A stretch of 64,000 nucleotides of DNA from assembly GCA_037179515.1 (NCBI GenBank), contig JAXCGZ010002267.1, forward strand, positions 1 through 64,000. The letters run 5' to 3'. Source of the stretch: Halocaridina rubra (lineage: Eukaryota; Arthropoda; Malacostraca; Decapoda; Atyidae). Both the position numbers and the translations under genes were made by a program. How positions within the stretch are numbered: position 1 is the first letter of the stretch; the number at the start of each line of letters is the position of its first letter. Positions 1 through 9,455 of this stretch are shown piece by piece. Under the pieces are notes generated by a model. It had not been told where the DNA came from, made no database searches, and saw only the letters and a list, made by a program, of their open reading frames with translations.

Positions 1-1440
1 TTAATATAAATTTAGTCACTTTAAACAACAGAAGTCATTGTTGGGATATAAGTTTGCAGGGAATAACCGCATACAATAAAGTATTCAAATCATATTTTTT
101 TAAGTGGTAAATTACAAAGCTAAACAATATGCACATAATATATGTAAACAATCTACAAGGAATACATTACAGAAGTAAATATCGTACTGTCTTTCATCAG
201 TACAGATAACTGAGGCTGTCTGTGAATGGCATTTAAAAAGAATTTAGATGTTATATAGAAGAGTAAAACCAGGTTGCTCTAGGGTTATTCATATTTACAA
301 GGCAAGTCAAATAACCTAACCTTGCCTACCCTAACCTAAGAAACTATGGGGATATTAAGCTTTACATGGGGTTTTGGGGGGTTAATCATATTCACAAGGT
401 CAAAATTTTTAAAAAATACCTTATGTTGTAATGTATATTCTTTCTTGTATGTACAAACACTCCTTAATTTACGAACGAGTTACATTCCAAATGGCCGTTT
501 ATATCCTGAATTTTCTGTAAATTGATACTTTGCATATACAGTACGGTATATTCTTACATCATGTACATAACATAATAAAAGTTGTGTTAGAACATACTAC
601 ATTTCTTTTCTTATTTTAGAGACACATGATGCAAGTCTGCATGTTTCTTAAAACGTTGGAATTATCCTTAGCTTTTTAGCCATTGAATCCCTCATGGAAT
701 CCTTATTCCCTCATCGATCCCCAGGCATGTACAAAAAAATAAATCAATAAAAATAATTAAATAGATGTGCAGTTCCCAGGCATTTATTAACCCTTTGAGT
801 AGTCCCATCAATCCCCATGGGTTGATATCAACCACTTTGCAGATCCTTGAATCTAAGTTTCAGTTTGTCAGAAAAGGTATGGAAATATTGTCTCATTTCT
901 TTTAAGTAAGACACAGGCTGCTTAGGCAACAACAACAACAATAGTTGCACATGAAAGACAGGCTAAAAAATTACCTATATATAAAATTGAAGTGATAGGT
1001 GAAATATTAGAACACAATAAAGTAAGTAAAAAGTTGATATGTCATATATATGAGGTGACAAAAGACCAGATAAGATACTGTCAGTTTGGGAGAGAGGAGA
1101 AAAATAATGAGCATGTATGTTTTTATAACACTGAAAAGGCAAAATGATGAGTGATAATTTTCAATTTCATTATATCTTCTACCATCATATCCACAGAAAT
1201 AATCTTCAAGAGAATTGCATTTCATCTTTATCTTGAAATTTACTTTGAATGAGTTATACACTATAGAAAGAAAGTACCTCACTTAAAGGATTGTTGTAAT
1301 TTGCCGCTCTTATGTTACTATTATTCTCCATTCAACTGGGGGAGGACACAGACTTATTAAGTCATGTACTAACCATGGGAATATTTTACACATAATAAGT
1401 TTCATTTAAGAAAGAGACTACATAAGCCATAATTTAGTAA
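1..1440. other. AT-rich noncoding stretch
   Basis: No reading frame here looks like a gene. The stretch holds a truncated MITE copy (454-665, listed separately) and a short run of CCTAA-like pentamers near 305-350. Otherwise it is low-complexity AT-rich sequence with nothing further I can support. Confidence 0.6.
454..665. mobile_element. Truncated copy of a mariner-type MITE
   Basis: The segment begins after a TA dinucleotide with CAAACACTCCTTAATTTACG, which matches the terminal repeat of the complete element at 8734-9021. It stays recognisably similar for about 210 bp, including shared stretches around 'atcctgaatt' and 'catataca'. The opposite inverted terminal repeat is absent, so this copy is 3'-truncated. 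It has no coding capacity. Its identity rests on the comparison with the second copy in this window. Confidence 0.55.
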
Positions 1441-1449
1441 TCTTGTGGG

Positions 1450-1625
1450 GACAGAGGTAGCATAGTGGTTAATATACTCAACTCAAGAAGTAACATACCC
1501 AAGTTCGAGCCCACCAAGGGGTGTTAGGAAGGGCACCTATCCTTATATCCCAGTTCCAAACTGCCTGTCCATCACCAGTCGAGTGGGGACTAAGAGTGAC
1601 ACATAAAACTTCAAAACAACAACTT
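1450..1625 (+). mobile_element. tRNA-derived SINE
   Basis: A polymerase III A box (TAGCATAGTGG, 1458-1468) is followed 45 bp later by a B box (GTTCGAGCCC, 1503-1512), which is tRNA-like spacing. A body then follows with the 'aggaagggcac' motif seen in some LINE-tailed SINEs, and an A/C-rich end near 1625. The head does not fold as an intact tRNA gene by eye, so I call it a SINE rather than a tRNA. The exact ends and any target duplication are not resolved. Confidence 0.55.
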
Positions 1626-1639
1626 AAGTACTCTATTGG

Positions 1640-1690
1640 ATATAGCTTGTAGTGGTTACCAAAAAGGTCGTATATTCGACTCTCCAAACA
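1640..1690 (+). repeat. Second tRNA-like A/B-box pair
   Basis: Directly after the SINE there is a second A-box-like string (TAGCTTGTAGTGG, 1643-1655) and a B-box-like string (ATTCGACTCTCC, about 1673-1684). The spacing is shorter than in a real tRNA. It may be the head of a second, truncated SINE or part of a dimeric SINE. Confidence 0.3.
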
Positions 1691-1869
1691 GGCTCATAAA
1701 GCTTTTGTCTATGCTAAAGTCTTTTGGTGACAAGAAAGAGAGGGCAATGATATCTCATGCCAAGTAACCTGTTTGTTTAGCATAAATAGTGAGGAGCTTG
1801 AATTCACATTATCAGCCATCACAGAGTAAATATGGCCCATGTTGTTGACCGCAAAGAAAAATGTTAATG

Positions 1870-1941
1870 CCCACAGCTACAAAGTAACCTCAATGCAGAG
1901 ATCCTAGGCTACAGAGATGTCTCAATGCAGAGGTCCTTAGT
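1870..1941. repeat. Degenerate minisatellite flanking the copia insertion (left part)
   Basis: Units of roughly 30-36 bp built on 'aatgcagaggtcctaggctacagagatgtctc' words repeat imperfectly here. They resume at 6861-6965 after the copia element. The copia element therefore landed inside a pre-existing degenerate tandem repeat. The last five bases (1937-1941, TTAGT) are the left copy of the copia target duplication. Confidence 0.5.
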
Positions 1942-2135
1942 TGTTAATTCTGTTCAAATTATTATATACAATACTGCGCATCTCGAGCGTCTTTTGTTTG
2001 TTTGTTTAAGTTGAGAGGTGAGAGACTGTAATGAAGCGGTCGGTATACGATGTTAGCTTTGGGCTACAATGTTAAAGCTATATTTTGTATGTCTCTCATT
2101 GATTTATCCTGCCACATTGATCTGTGAGCTCAACA
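1942..2135 (+). repeat. Left LTR of copia element
   Basis: 194 bp, starting TGTTAATTC and ending GAGCTCAACA. It aligns end to end with 6662-6855. It would carry the promoter and polyadenylation signals of the element, but no TATA box or AATAAA is obvious. Confidence 0.9.
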
Positions 2136-2137
2136 AA

Positions 2138-2150
2138 TGGTAGCAGAACG
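2138..2150 (+). promoter_or_regulatory. Primer binding site, initiator-Met tRNA type
   Basis: TGGTAGCAGAACG starts two bases after the left LTR. The first ten bases match the complement of the 3' end of initiator methionine tRNA, a primer commonly used by LTR retrotransposons. Confidence 0.7.
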
Positions 2151-2209
2151 TGGTTTGTGGCAGGCGGAAGGAAATTGACGAGTATTAAGACGAAAATAAC
2201 GAAGAAAAG

Positions 2210-3034
2210 ATGACCGACAATAGCGATTGTGGACGGGCACGAGTGCCGATGTTTGGAGGAAACAAAAGTTACAACCACTGGATACAAGAATTAAAGGCAT
2301 GGCAGGGTGTCACAAATATTGAAAATAAGAAACAAACTATGACAATTGCCCTATCATTCCCAGAAGGAAGCGAGGTGAGGGCTAAGATTTTTGAAGAAGT
2401 TGACATTGAAAAATTAGCAAATGACGACAGAGTGAAAGTTTTGCTAGGCTACTTGGATAAATGGTATAAAAAGGATGAAATGTCAGCAGCGTATGAATCA
2501 TGGACAAAATTCGATAGATATAAAAAGGAAATGGAAGGCACTATGGAGAGGTATATTTTGGAATTTGTGAAAAGAAGTGCAGTTTTAGGTAAGTACAACG
2601 TGACTATACCAAAGTGTATTTTAGCATTCAAACTACTGGACAATGCTGGCCTAGAGGTTAAAGTCAAACAAATAGAGTTGACAGCAGTATCTTTAAGTGA
2701 ACCAGAAAAATTTTTTGAGTCCATACAGAAAGCCTTAAAGAAATTTTTTGGAAGCCAAGAAGTTTTGTCATTGGGTGCAGTGTCATATAATGTAGGCCTA
2801 GGTGAGACTCATGCAGTAGTAGTAAAATCCGAGCCAGTGTTTAACACAGAGGATGTAAATATAGTCACGAGGGGAAGAGGCCGTGTAGGATTTAGAGGAA
2901 GAAGAAACATAACAAATAGAAGTGAAAAAGTGGCCAAAAAAACTCTGCTGATAAATATGGTAAAGTTAGAAAGTGTTATTTATTTGGATCTGAGTACCAT
3001 CTGTCTCCAGCATGTCCGAAAAATGTATATATAA
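2210..3034 (+). pseudogene. copia gag (nucleocapsid precursor), 3' end frameshifted
   Basis: Open for 274 codons from the first ATG after the primer site. The N-terminal two thirds read as a copia-type Gag helical core (WIQELKAW at about residue 25, ESWTKF at about 97, AFKLLDNAGL at about 140). The basic RGRGRVGFRGRR stretch near residue 225 fits an RNA-binding linker before a zinc knuckle. The knuckle itself lies in another frame at about 2960-3015. There the spacing C-x2-[C]-x4-H-x4-C is kept but the second cysteine is phenylalanine (CYLFGSEYHLSPAC). A frameshift near 2945-2955 therefore separates the knuckle from Gag. In a live element Gag would assemble the cytoplasmic particle. Confidence 0.8.
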
Positions 3035-3097
3035 ATAGTGAAAATGAAGAAGTACACGAAGCTGAGTCATATGCTGTTGTTGAAAGTCCTGAAAATA

Positions 3098-4879
3098 TGT
3101 CAAGTGTTGATAACAGAATCACTTAGTTATGCTATTCTCGATACAGCATGCAGTTCTAAAGTTTGTGGTATTGACTGGTTGAAGTAGTATATACAGATGT
3201 TATCAGAAGAGGAGAAATTGATGATAGAAGAGGAAGAAAGTGAAACAACATTTAGATTTGGTGATGGTAATATGTACAAATCAATGAAGAAGATAAAATT
3301 CCAAGTGAAAATTATGGGTAGCAAAGCATATATAACAGCTGAAGTGGTGAACTGCTCTATTCCCCTTCTATTCAGCAAGAAATCAATGAAGAGAGCACAA
3401 ATGAGATTGAACTTGGAAAATGATATTGCAATAATACATGGAAAAAAAATTAAATTGAGGTGCACTTCTTCAGGACACTATTGCCTTCCACTTAGGGATG
3501 AGAAGGAAGTTTGGAAGAAAACAGAAGAAATAATGATAATCTTAAATGATGATGAAAAAGAAAAGAAGAAAAATTTTTTAAAACTACACCAACAATTTGT
3601 TCATCCCACTTATAAGAGACTGATTCAGCTGTTAAAGGATGCTGGTGTAAAAGACGAGATGTGCTTTGTATATGCTGAAGAAGTGTCAAATTGCTCTGAT
3701 ATATGCATGAGGTATAAGAAAACGCCATCAAGGCCAATTGTAAGTATGAATATGGCAAAGGAGTTTAATGAAATTGTAGCAATAGACCTAAAGGAGTATA
3801 GGAAAGGAGATACATATTTTCTGCATATGGTAGACATGGCAACAAGGTTCTCAAAATCATGTGGGATGAGAAGTAAAGAACCTAAGGAGATAGTTGAGAA
3901 TATTATGATGACTTGGTTGGGAACTGGCTTAGGAGCCCCTGCAAAATTTCTTTGTGATAATGGTGGTGAGTTTGCTAACAACACGTTCATAGAGATGTGC
4001 GAGAATATGAGCATTCAAGTAATGCATACAGCTGCATATTCTCCCTTCAGTAATGGCCTGTGTGAGCGGACTCATGAGGTTATAGATGAAATCGTGGCCA
4101 AAATAGTAGCAGAGCAACCAGAATTATCTTTAAAAGTGGCTTTAGCATGGGCAGTCAATGCTAAAAATTGCCTTCAGATGACAGGGGGTTTCAGCCCTTA
4201 TCAGCTTGTATACGGAAGGAATCCGAAATTGCCATGTACCATGAGTGACGAACTTCCTGCACTGGAAAGTACAACTTCTAGTGAAATAATAGCTAAACAT
4301 CTCAATGCTAGTCACACGGCAAGAAAAGCTTTTATTGCTGCAGAAACCTCCGAGAACATACGATGAGCACCAAGACATAAAGTGAGAAACACTGGAATAG
4401 CCCTTAAAAATGGTGATCAAGTGTATTTCAAGAGAGAAGGGCTAAAGGAATTGAAAGGACCTGCTACAGTCATTGGTCAAGATGGTAAAACAGTGATCTT
4501 GAAATATGGTTCAAATGTTGTAAGAGCACATGAAATGCATTTTCAGAAGATACCATACAGTTTCGACAGAAATACTGAAGAAGGAAGAAATTCACTACTT
4601 GATATATTGAGGCATAAAAAAAAAACGGATGAGAAGGTTACAAGTAAAGAGATAGAAGAAGTTATAAACCCAGTTCAAAATATCGTAGAAGACAAAAATT
4701 GTGATAAAACAGAGGAAGAAGAGGACCACAAAACAGTTAAGGACACAATTGAAGGTAGTGTAATAATCAAAAGTATTCCAAATATTGGGCAGAGAGTGAG
4801 ATTCCTGCCGAAAGAGTCAGATAATTGGCAGACAGTAACTGTGCATAGTCGTGCTGGAAAATCCACAGGAAAATACTGA
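3098..4879 (+). pseudogene. copia pol: aspartic protease and integrase, two in-frame stops
   Basis: One reading frame carries a retropepsin-like motif (AILDTACSSKVCG, 3128-3166) and then, after a TAG at 3185-3187, the pre-integrase HHCC zinc finger (H-x-H near 3590 and paired cysteines near 3690-3710). The integrase core follows with the three expected acidic residues: the D of AIDLKEY (3785), the D of LCDNGGEF (3956), and the E of LCERTHEV. A TGA at 4364-4366 interrupts the frame again, after which an integrase C-terminal region runs to 4879. Protease here would cut Gag-Pol and integrase would insert the cDNA. The protease triad reads DTA, not DTG or DSG, which may be a family variant. No intact product is possible. 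Confidence 0.85.
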
Positions 4880-4979
4880 ACATGAAGATGGACGAATTTC
4901 AGCTCTTGACTGTATAGAGATGTAGAAAAATGGGTCCCTGTATTGGATGAGGATGAAATACAGGAACCTAGTGAAATAG

Positions 4980-6448
4980 CAATGGCTTGTAAAAATACAG
5001 ATAATCATGAACTTATCAAAGCAAAAGAAGAAGAACTGAAAAGCTGGAAGAATTTTGGTGTGTATAAAGAGGTTCTACATGCGGGTTAAAAAGCATTATC
5101 AGTTTCGATGGGTAGTAACAGAAAAGGAAAACAGTACTGGAAAAAAGAAAGTTAAAGCACGGCTGGTTGCCAGAGGTTTTGAGGAAAAATAAAACATTCC
5201 ACCAGATTCTCCCACTGTTAGCAAGGAAGTGTTAAGATCTATCGTTGCCATCTTGTCTTCCAAAAAGTGGGCAGTAAATTCAATTGATATTAAGGCTGCA
5301 TTTCTACAGAGTGAACGATTTGAGCGTGAGGTATATCTTATTCCCCCTGTGGAAGCAGGTTATGACAATAATATACTGTGGAAATTAGAAAAATGTGTAT
5401 ATGGCCTTAATGATGCAGCTAGGAAGTGGTATCTCACAGTAAAGACTTTCCTGCTGAAGATGGGATGTAAGCAAGTAAAAACTGACCCTGCAGCTTTCTA
5501 CTGGTACCATGAAGGAGAATTATGTGGTTCGTTTTTAATTCGTGTAGATGATTTCTTGTGGAGAGGAACTAGGATATTTGAAAATGTTGTCATTACCCAA
5601 ATCAGAAATTATTTTCAGGTTACGGAACAAAGTAATACTGTTTTCAGGTATATTGGACTAGATATTATTCAGAATGAACATGGAATCTCAATTCATCAAA
5701 ATGAATACTGCAAATCTCTAAACTCTATAAGTGTAAGTGCTGCTAGAAGATTAAATCAGAATATGGAGTGTAATGAAAAAGAAAAGGAGAGTTTTAGGAG
5801 TCTTGGAGGCCATCTAGGGTGGTTCTGTACTAATTCAAGATTTAAGACCTGATATGTCATATGATGTGTTAGAACTTGGCTGTAAGGTCAATAAGTCTAA
5901 AGTAGAAGATATGATTGAGGCAAATAAATGTCTAAGGAAAGCTTCTACTTTTGAGAAGTTCAATATGCTTCCCAGAATTAGGTGACACTTCCAAGTATAA
6001 ACTGGTTGTATACAGTGATGCTTCCTATGCTAATCTCCCAGATGGATTTGGTAATGCTGGGGGCTTTGTAATTTTTCTTGTGGTTGAAAATGGAAATAGT
6101 TGGCCTCTGTATTGGGAAGCAAAGAAAATAAGAAGGGTTGTAAAAAGCACACTTGCAGCTGCTGAGGCAGTGGATATGGCCTATTATCTTGGAAGTATGT
6201 TGTCTCAAATACTATATGACAAAGAAAGAAAATTGCCTGTAGAACTCTTTGTAGATAACCGTTCACTTTATGATAATGTGCACTCAGTTAAAAATGTATC
6301 AGAAAAAAGATTAAGAATTGACATTGCTATTCTCAAAGAAATGGTTCAAAATGGTGAGTTGAAGATATTTTGGGTGGATTCAAAAGCACAGTTGGCTGAT
6401 GTATTGACAAAAAAAGGAGTAAATTCTTTGAAAATAGCTAGTCTTTGA
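4980..6448 (+). pseudogene. copia pol: reverse transcriptase and RNase H, frameshifted
   Basis: Reverse transcriptase is recognisable from about 4980, with the copia signature around ARLVARGFEE (about 5159-5188). A clean open stretch covers 5229-5852, with DIKAAFLQ and the catalytic box RVDDFL (5540-5557) where YVDD is usual. A frameshift near 5840 moves the downstream part into another frame. RNase H then runs 5951-6448 with the acidic residues of VYSDASY, AAAEAVD and LFVDNRSL, and the typical C-terminal ADVLTKK. In a live element these domains copy the RNA genome and degrade the template. Stops at about 4877, 5085 and 5190 show decay. Confidence 0.85.
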
Positions 6449-6644
6449 AAATGGACCTTTGAAATAATAATTAAAGAGAATGCTATGTTGTACTGATTTT
6501 GTGAAAAAAAAATTAAAAGAATATTAATTTCTTAAAAACTAATGTTTTATTTTTATATTTTGTTGTTATATTTAACTTTTAAGTTCTGCATTTATACAGC
6601 ATACAGTATAGTTTTGAATTTTTTTTTAAGTATTTTTTTCCTGT

Positions 6645-6855
6645 TTAAAGGAGAGGGAGAATATTAATTCTGTTCAAATTATTATATACAATATTGAGCT
6701 TCTCGAGCGTCTTTTATTTGTTTGTTTATGTTGAGAGGTGAGAGATTGTAGTGAAGCGGTTGGTATAAGATGTTATCTGTTGGCTACAATATTAAAGCTA
6801 TATTTTGTATGTCTCTCATTGATTTATCCTGCCACATTGATCTGTGAGCTCAACA
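6645..6855 (+). repeat. Polypurine tract and right LTR of copia element
   Basis: The purine run AAAGGAGAGGGAGA (about 6647-6660) would prime plus-strand synthesis. The right LTR (6662-6855) ends in GAGCTCAACA and is followed by the second TTAGT target copy at 6856-6860. Its first dinucleotide is TA rather than TG, one of the roughly 14 differences from the left LTR. Confidence 0.88.
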
Positions 6856-6860
6856 TTAGT

Positions 6861-6965
6861 AATATAAGTTTCAATACAAAGGTCCTAAGTTACAGAGATG
6901 TCTCAGTGCTGAGGTTCTAGATTGCACAGAAGTCCTTGGTAATATAGAAGTCTCAATACAGAGGG
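6861..6965. repeat. Degenerate minisatellite, right part
   Basis: Continuation of the imperfect 30-36 bp repeat seen at 1870-1941, with words such as 'ggtcctaagttacagagatgtctc' recurring. Traces continue near 7100-7140. Confidence 0.45.
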
Positions 6966-7095
6966 GGAAATGTGACACCCCTTTATCCCCAAGGAACTAA
7001 GAGGAGTAGTTGAGGTACGTGTGGATCGCTGTGAATGCGTGTTTCTTCGCTCGGCCACCCCTCTTTACAAGGGATAATGGGGCCATGTACATAAA
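6966..7095 (+). repeat. Dispersed repeat, copy 1
   Basis: This repeat shares a first part with the inverse of 9115-9235 (the 'ccccttatcccc..ggaactaagaggagt' words). It shares a 3' module (CCACC..TTAYAAGGG..ATGTAYATAAA) with 7670-7870 and 51691-51889. No coding capacity. It may be a SINE-like family, but I see no clear polymerase III boxes. Confidence 0.45.
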
Positions 7096-7365
7096 TAGAA
7101 GTTACAGAGATGTTTCAAAGCAGAAGCCCTAGATTACCAGAAAATTTCAGCTCAATTATTTATGATTTCAGAGACGTCCATTCCTGACCATATTATATCT
7201 AGAAAACTATGACAATCACATCCAAGAACACCACTGCAGTGGAATAAGGTTTTTATAAATATCAGTGATGAATAAAATATACGTACATACAAGTCCCCAA
7301 ATTTGGTAAACACAATGTATTAAGACCACTTTGGAGAAGAAACATGAAATTCTACGTTACTTTCA

Positions 7366-8583
7366 TCAAACATTTTCCAATTCTGGAGTATTTTCAACAT
7401 CCATTTTATTATCCTTTTCTTCAGTCACCATTCTCTCTCTTTGAGTTTCTGAAAGCTTGCATTTCTTACCGGAAGATGAGACTCCTGACAATTTTCTTGA
7501 TTCTTCATCAGTGTTTTTTTTCTTATCAGAACAAGTGCCCTTGCCTTTATTTCCCACTGGAATCTGTTGATGCAAAGCAAGAACTAGGTTGAGTCCATAT
7601 TCATGATTAATTTTTGTATTACATTACACTGTTTTAAATGAATATATAAACTGGCTATTTAATATATGCTGAGCAGGGGCAAGAATACCTCCTCTACGTT
7701 CCCCAGCAGGTTGTAAAACTCGACCACATGGGGCAAAGCAAAGGGACTTTGAATCCCCTCCTTTGCATTTTCCTCCCTAAAAGGTCAAATTATTTTGCTC
7801 TGACTCAGCCATCCCCTTTATAAGGGGAATTATGGCCTTTGTATATAAACAAATAGATTTAAGTTTAATATTTTCTTCAAAACTAACAATTATAACAGAT
7901 AAAAATGTAAAATACATTACGCAAATTCTAGTAAAAGAAATACAGTATTTGACACTAGAGAAAAAAGTTTAAGCTGCAGCCAGCATAACAGCAAACAGAA
8001 AATTTCAAAGCTTTTTTAATTCCATAGTATTCTGCTGCTACTGCTTGACGTCTTATATTTTTCTTCATTACTCCCCAATTTCTCATTCTGGCTAACAATG
8101 GCTTAACAGTAATGGTTATTAAAATAAATTAAGATTTCTGAAACAAAAGCATCTTATACTATATACTAGCTTTTCAACTATAGTGGAAGCATTCTTCTGC
8201 ATAATATACACTATAATTGCATGGCTCTTTCAGGTTTTACTATGCCAATTATTACCACAGATATCTACATTTCAGTTGTCACTATTAATCTCCTTAATGG
8301 TGATGGACACAGTGGCTAGGAAATTAAGGCTGTATGCCCTTCCTATTACCTCACAGTGGGAGCGATTGTGGGTCCAGCAACCGAGCTGAGCATTCTAACA
8401 ACTAGGTTAGTAAGGACCCCAAATCATTTCTGCAGTATAGAATAATTATCTCACCTGTTTCAGATTGAGTTTTAAAGGTTTAGTTCTATTTTTAGCTTTG
8501 AAGAAAGCCCCTCCTCCAGCCTTCTTATATATAGGGTTTCCAGATTTGATTGGATTTGCTGCATTCAGTTTGTTCTTACCCAT
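7366..8583 (-). CDS. RBIS: RBIS-like ribosome biogenesis factor (DUF4665/C8orf59 family), spliced
   Basis: The first coding exon (8455-8583) reads MGKNKLNAANPIKSGNPIYK and continues to FFKAKNRTKP and LNLKQ. This matches the N-terminal pattern of the RBIS family: NKL near the start, then an FKAKN-K/R-x-KP block and N-L-K. It ends in CAG|GTGAGA, a good donor. An upstream acceptor (TACAG at about 8596-8600) lies 12 bp before the ATG, implying a 5'UTR intron. The last exon (7366-7563) follows an acceptor with a pyrimidine-rich tract and CAACAG. It keeps phase 0 and codes about 65 residues of Lys/Glu/Ser-rich sequence ending PELENV-stop. Family members act in the nucleolus in large-subunit maturation (known for the family, not shown here). 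A short middle exon may be missing from this model. It is the only host gene I can support. Confidence 0.55.
7670..7870 (+). repeat. Dispersed repeat, copy 2 (within the RBIS-like intron)
   Basis: It aligns with 51691-51889 from 'agaatac(tt)cctc' through 'gttcccc', 'cagccat/cact' and the end 'ttataagggg...gtatataaa'. The shared end suggests a retroposed family with a fixed 3' module. Confidence 0.5.
7871..8454. other. Intron of RBIS-like gene
   Basis: No recognised element. A 39-codon minus-strand frame at 7969-8086 was considered and rejected as a gene (see rejected items). Confidence 0.4.
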
Positions 8584-8733
8584 GATAAAAAAATTCTGTA
8601 TAAAAAAGAAGCAAAATTATTAGTTAATATATAATAAGTGAGTCTATTCAACAAACTCACTTACAACACATTATTTTTCTGATCATAATTTCCATTTGAA
8701 AAGTACCATATAATGTGGTTGCTAAACCAAATA

Positions 8734-9021
8734 CAGACACCCCTCAACTCACAAGCGAGTTAAGTTTCGAATGACCGTTTGTATCCTGAATTGTTCTTGG
8801 GTTGATATTTTGCATGTACAGTATTGTATTGAGTGTAATGTATACTATATATCAACCAAATATTCCTACATCACATCCATAACATATTTGTTTTCTTAAC
8901 CTAAAAGCACATCATACAAGTTTGCCGCGAAAGATTGAAAAAATCCATGACTTGCTGCATAAAAATAGTAGACAGCATAGGCACTGCACTTTTCATATGT
9001 TCGTAAACTGGGGAGCGTCTG
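8734..9021. mobile_element. Mariner-type MITE, complete
   Basis: A 288-bp element with inverted ends. The left end CAGACACCCCTCAACTCACA corresponds to the complement of the right end, CAGACGCTCCCCAGTTTACG. It is flanked by TA on both sides (8732-8733 and 9022-9023), the target duplication used by Tc1/mariner transposases. It has no coding capacity, so it depends on a transposase elsewhere. A truncated relative is at 454-665. It sits upstream of the first coding exon of the RBIS-like gene, probably inside its 5'UTR intron. Confidence 0.7.
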
Positions 9022-9114
9022 TAACTTTTAGAAGTCTTTGTTCAAGATTGCAGACCATATAATGTTCATACTGCTAGATTCTGTGAATACTTACGTATAC
9101 AATAGCCACAAACC

Positions 9115-9235
9115 ACCTTTTAAGGGGAGGTAGCTAAGTTAAGGCTCACACGTTTACAAGAAGCTAATATATCACAATCACTCCTCTTAGTCCCTGGGGA
9201 TAAGGGGTTACCACAATTTCCCCCCTGCAATCCAG
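9115..9235 (-). repeat. Dispersed repeat, copy 3 (inverted)
   Basis: The reverse complement of this stretch matches 6960-7020 (shared 'ccccttatcccca' and 'actaagaggagt' words). The two copies therefore form an inverted pair about 2.1 kb apart around the RBIS-like exons. Confidence 0.4.
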
Positions 9236-9236
9236 C

Positions 9237-9455
9237 TTGGGTCATCCACAGGACAAGTGGGCTAGATCTATGATGAGGTCATCAGTACTTTGGCTATTTT
9301 TTCAGCGTCCTCTTCCTTTGTGTATCATTACCTTGTCCGTAACTTTTCCTTTCTTTCATATTAATGTTTTCTTCGCGCTCGGGCCTATATTGATGAGGGC
9401 AGTTTTCTTGCCCGTCCCGGTGTCACATTCATAAAAAAAAAAAAAAAAAAAAAAA
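9237..9455 (+). mobile_element. Poly(A)-tailed retroposon, copy 1
   Basis: It ends in a 3' module, TTGCCCGTCCCGGTGTCACA, followed by about 22 A residues (9433-9454). The same module and tail occur at 10189-10394. A shared 3' end plus poly(A) indicates mobilisation by a LINE. The 5' boundary is not certain. Confidence 0.5.

Larger units (their letters stand above)
1942..6855 (+). mobile_element. Ty1/copia LTR retrotransposon, complete but decayed
   Basis: A 4,914-bp element with 194-bp direct LTRs at both ends, a primer binding site just inside the left LTR, a polypurine tract before the right LTR, and a 5-bp target duplication TTAGT (1937-1941 and 6856-6860). Internal order is gag, protease, integrase, reverse transcriptase, RNase H. 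Integrase lying before reverse transcriptase is diagnostic of the copia superfamily. By eye the two LTRs differ at about 14 of 194 positions (about 93% identity), so the insertion is old. Stops and frameshifts break the coding region at several points, and no functional polyprotein is possible. Confidence 0.93.

Noticed and set aside
1458..1512. Functional tRNA gene
   Set aside because: A and B boxes are present, but acceptor and anticodon stems do not pair well by eye and a SINE body follows.
7969..8086. Minus-strand 39-codon frame with RRQAVAAEY, faintly like mitochondrial ribosomal protein uS14m, in the RBIS-like intron
   Set aside because: Similarity is limited to one short stretch, the conserved continuation of that family is absent, and no matching exon follows.
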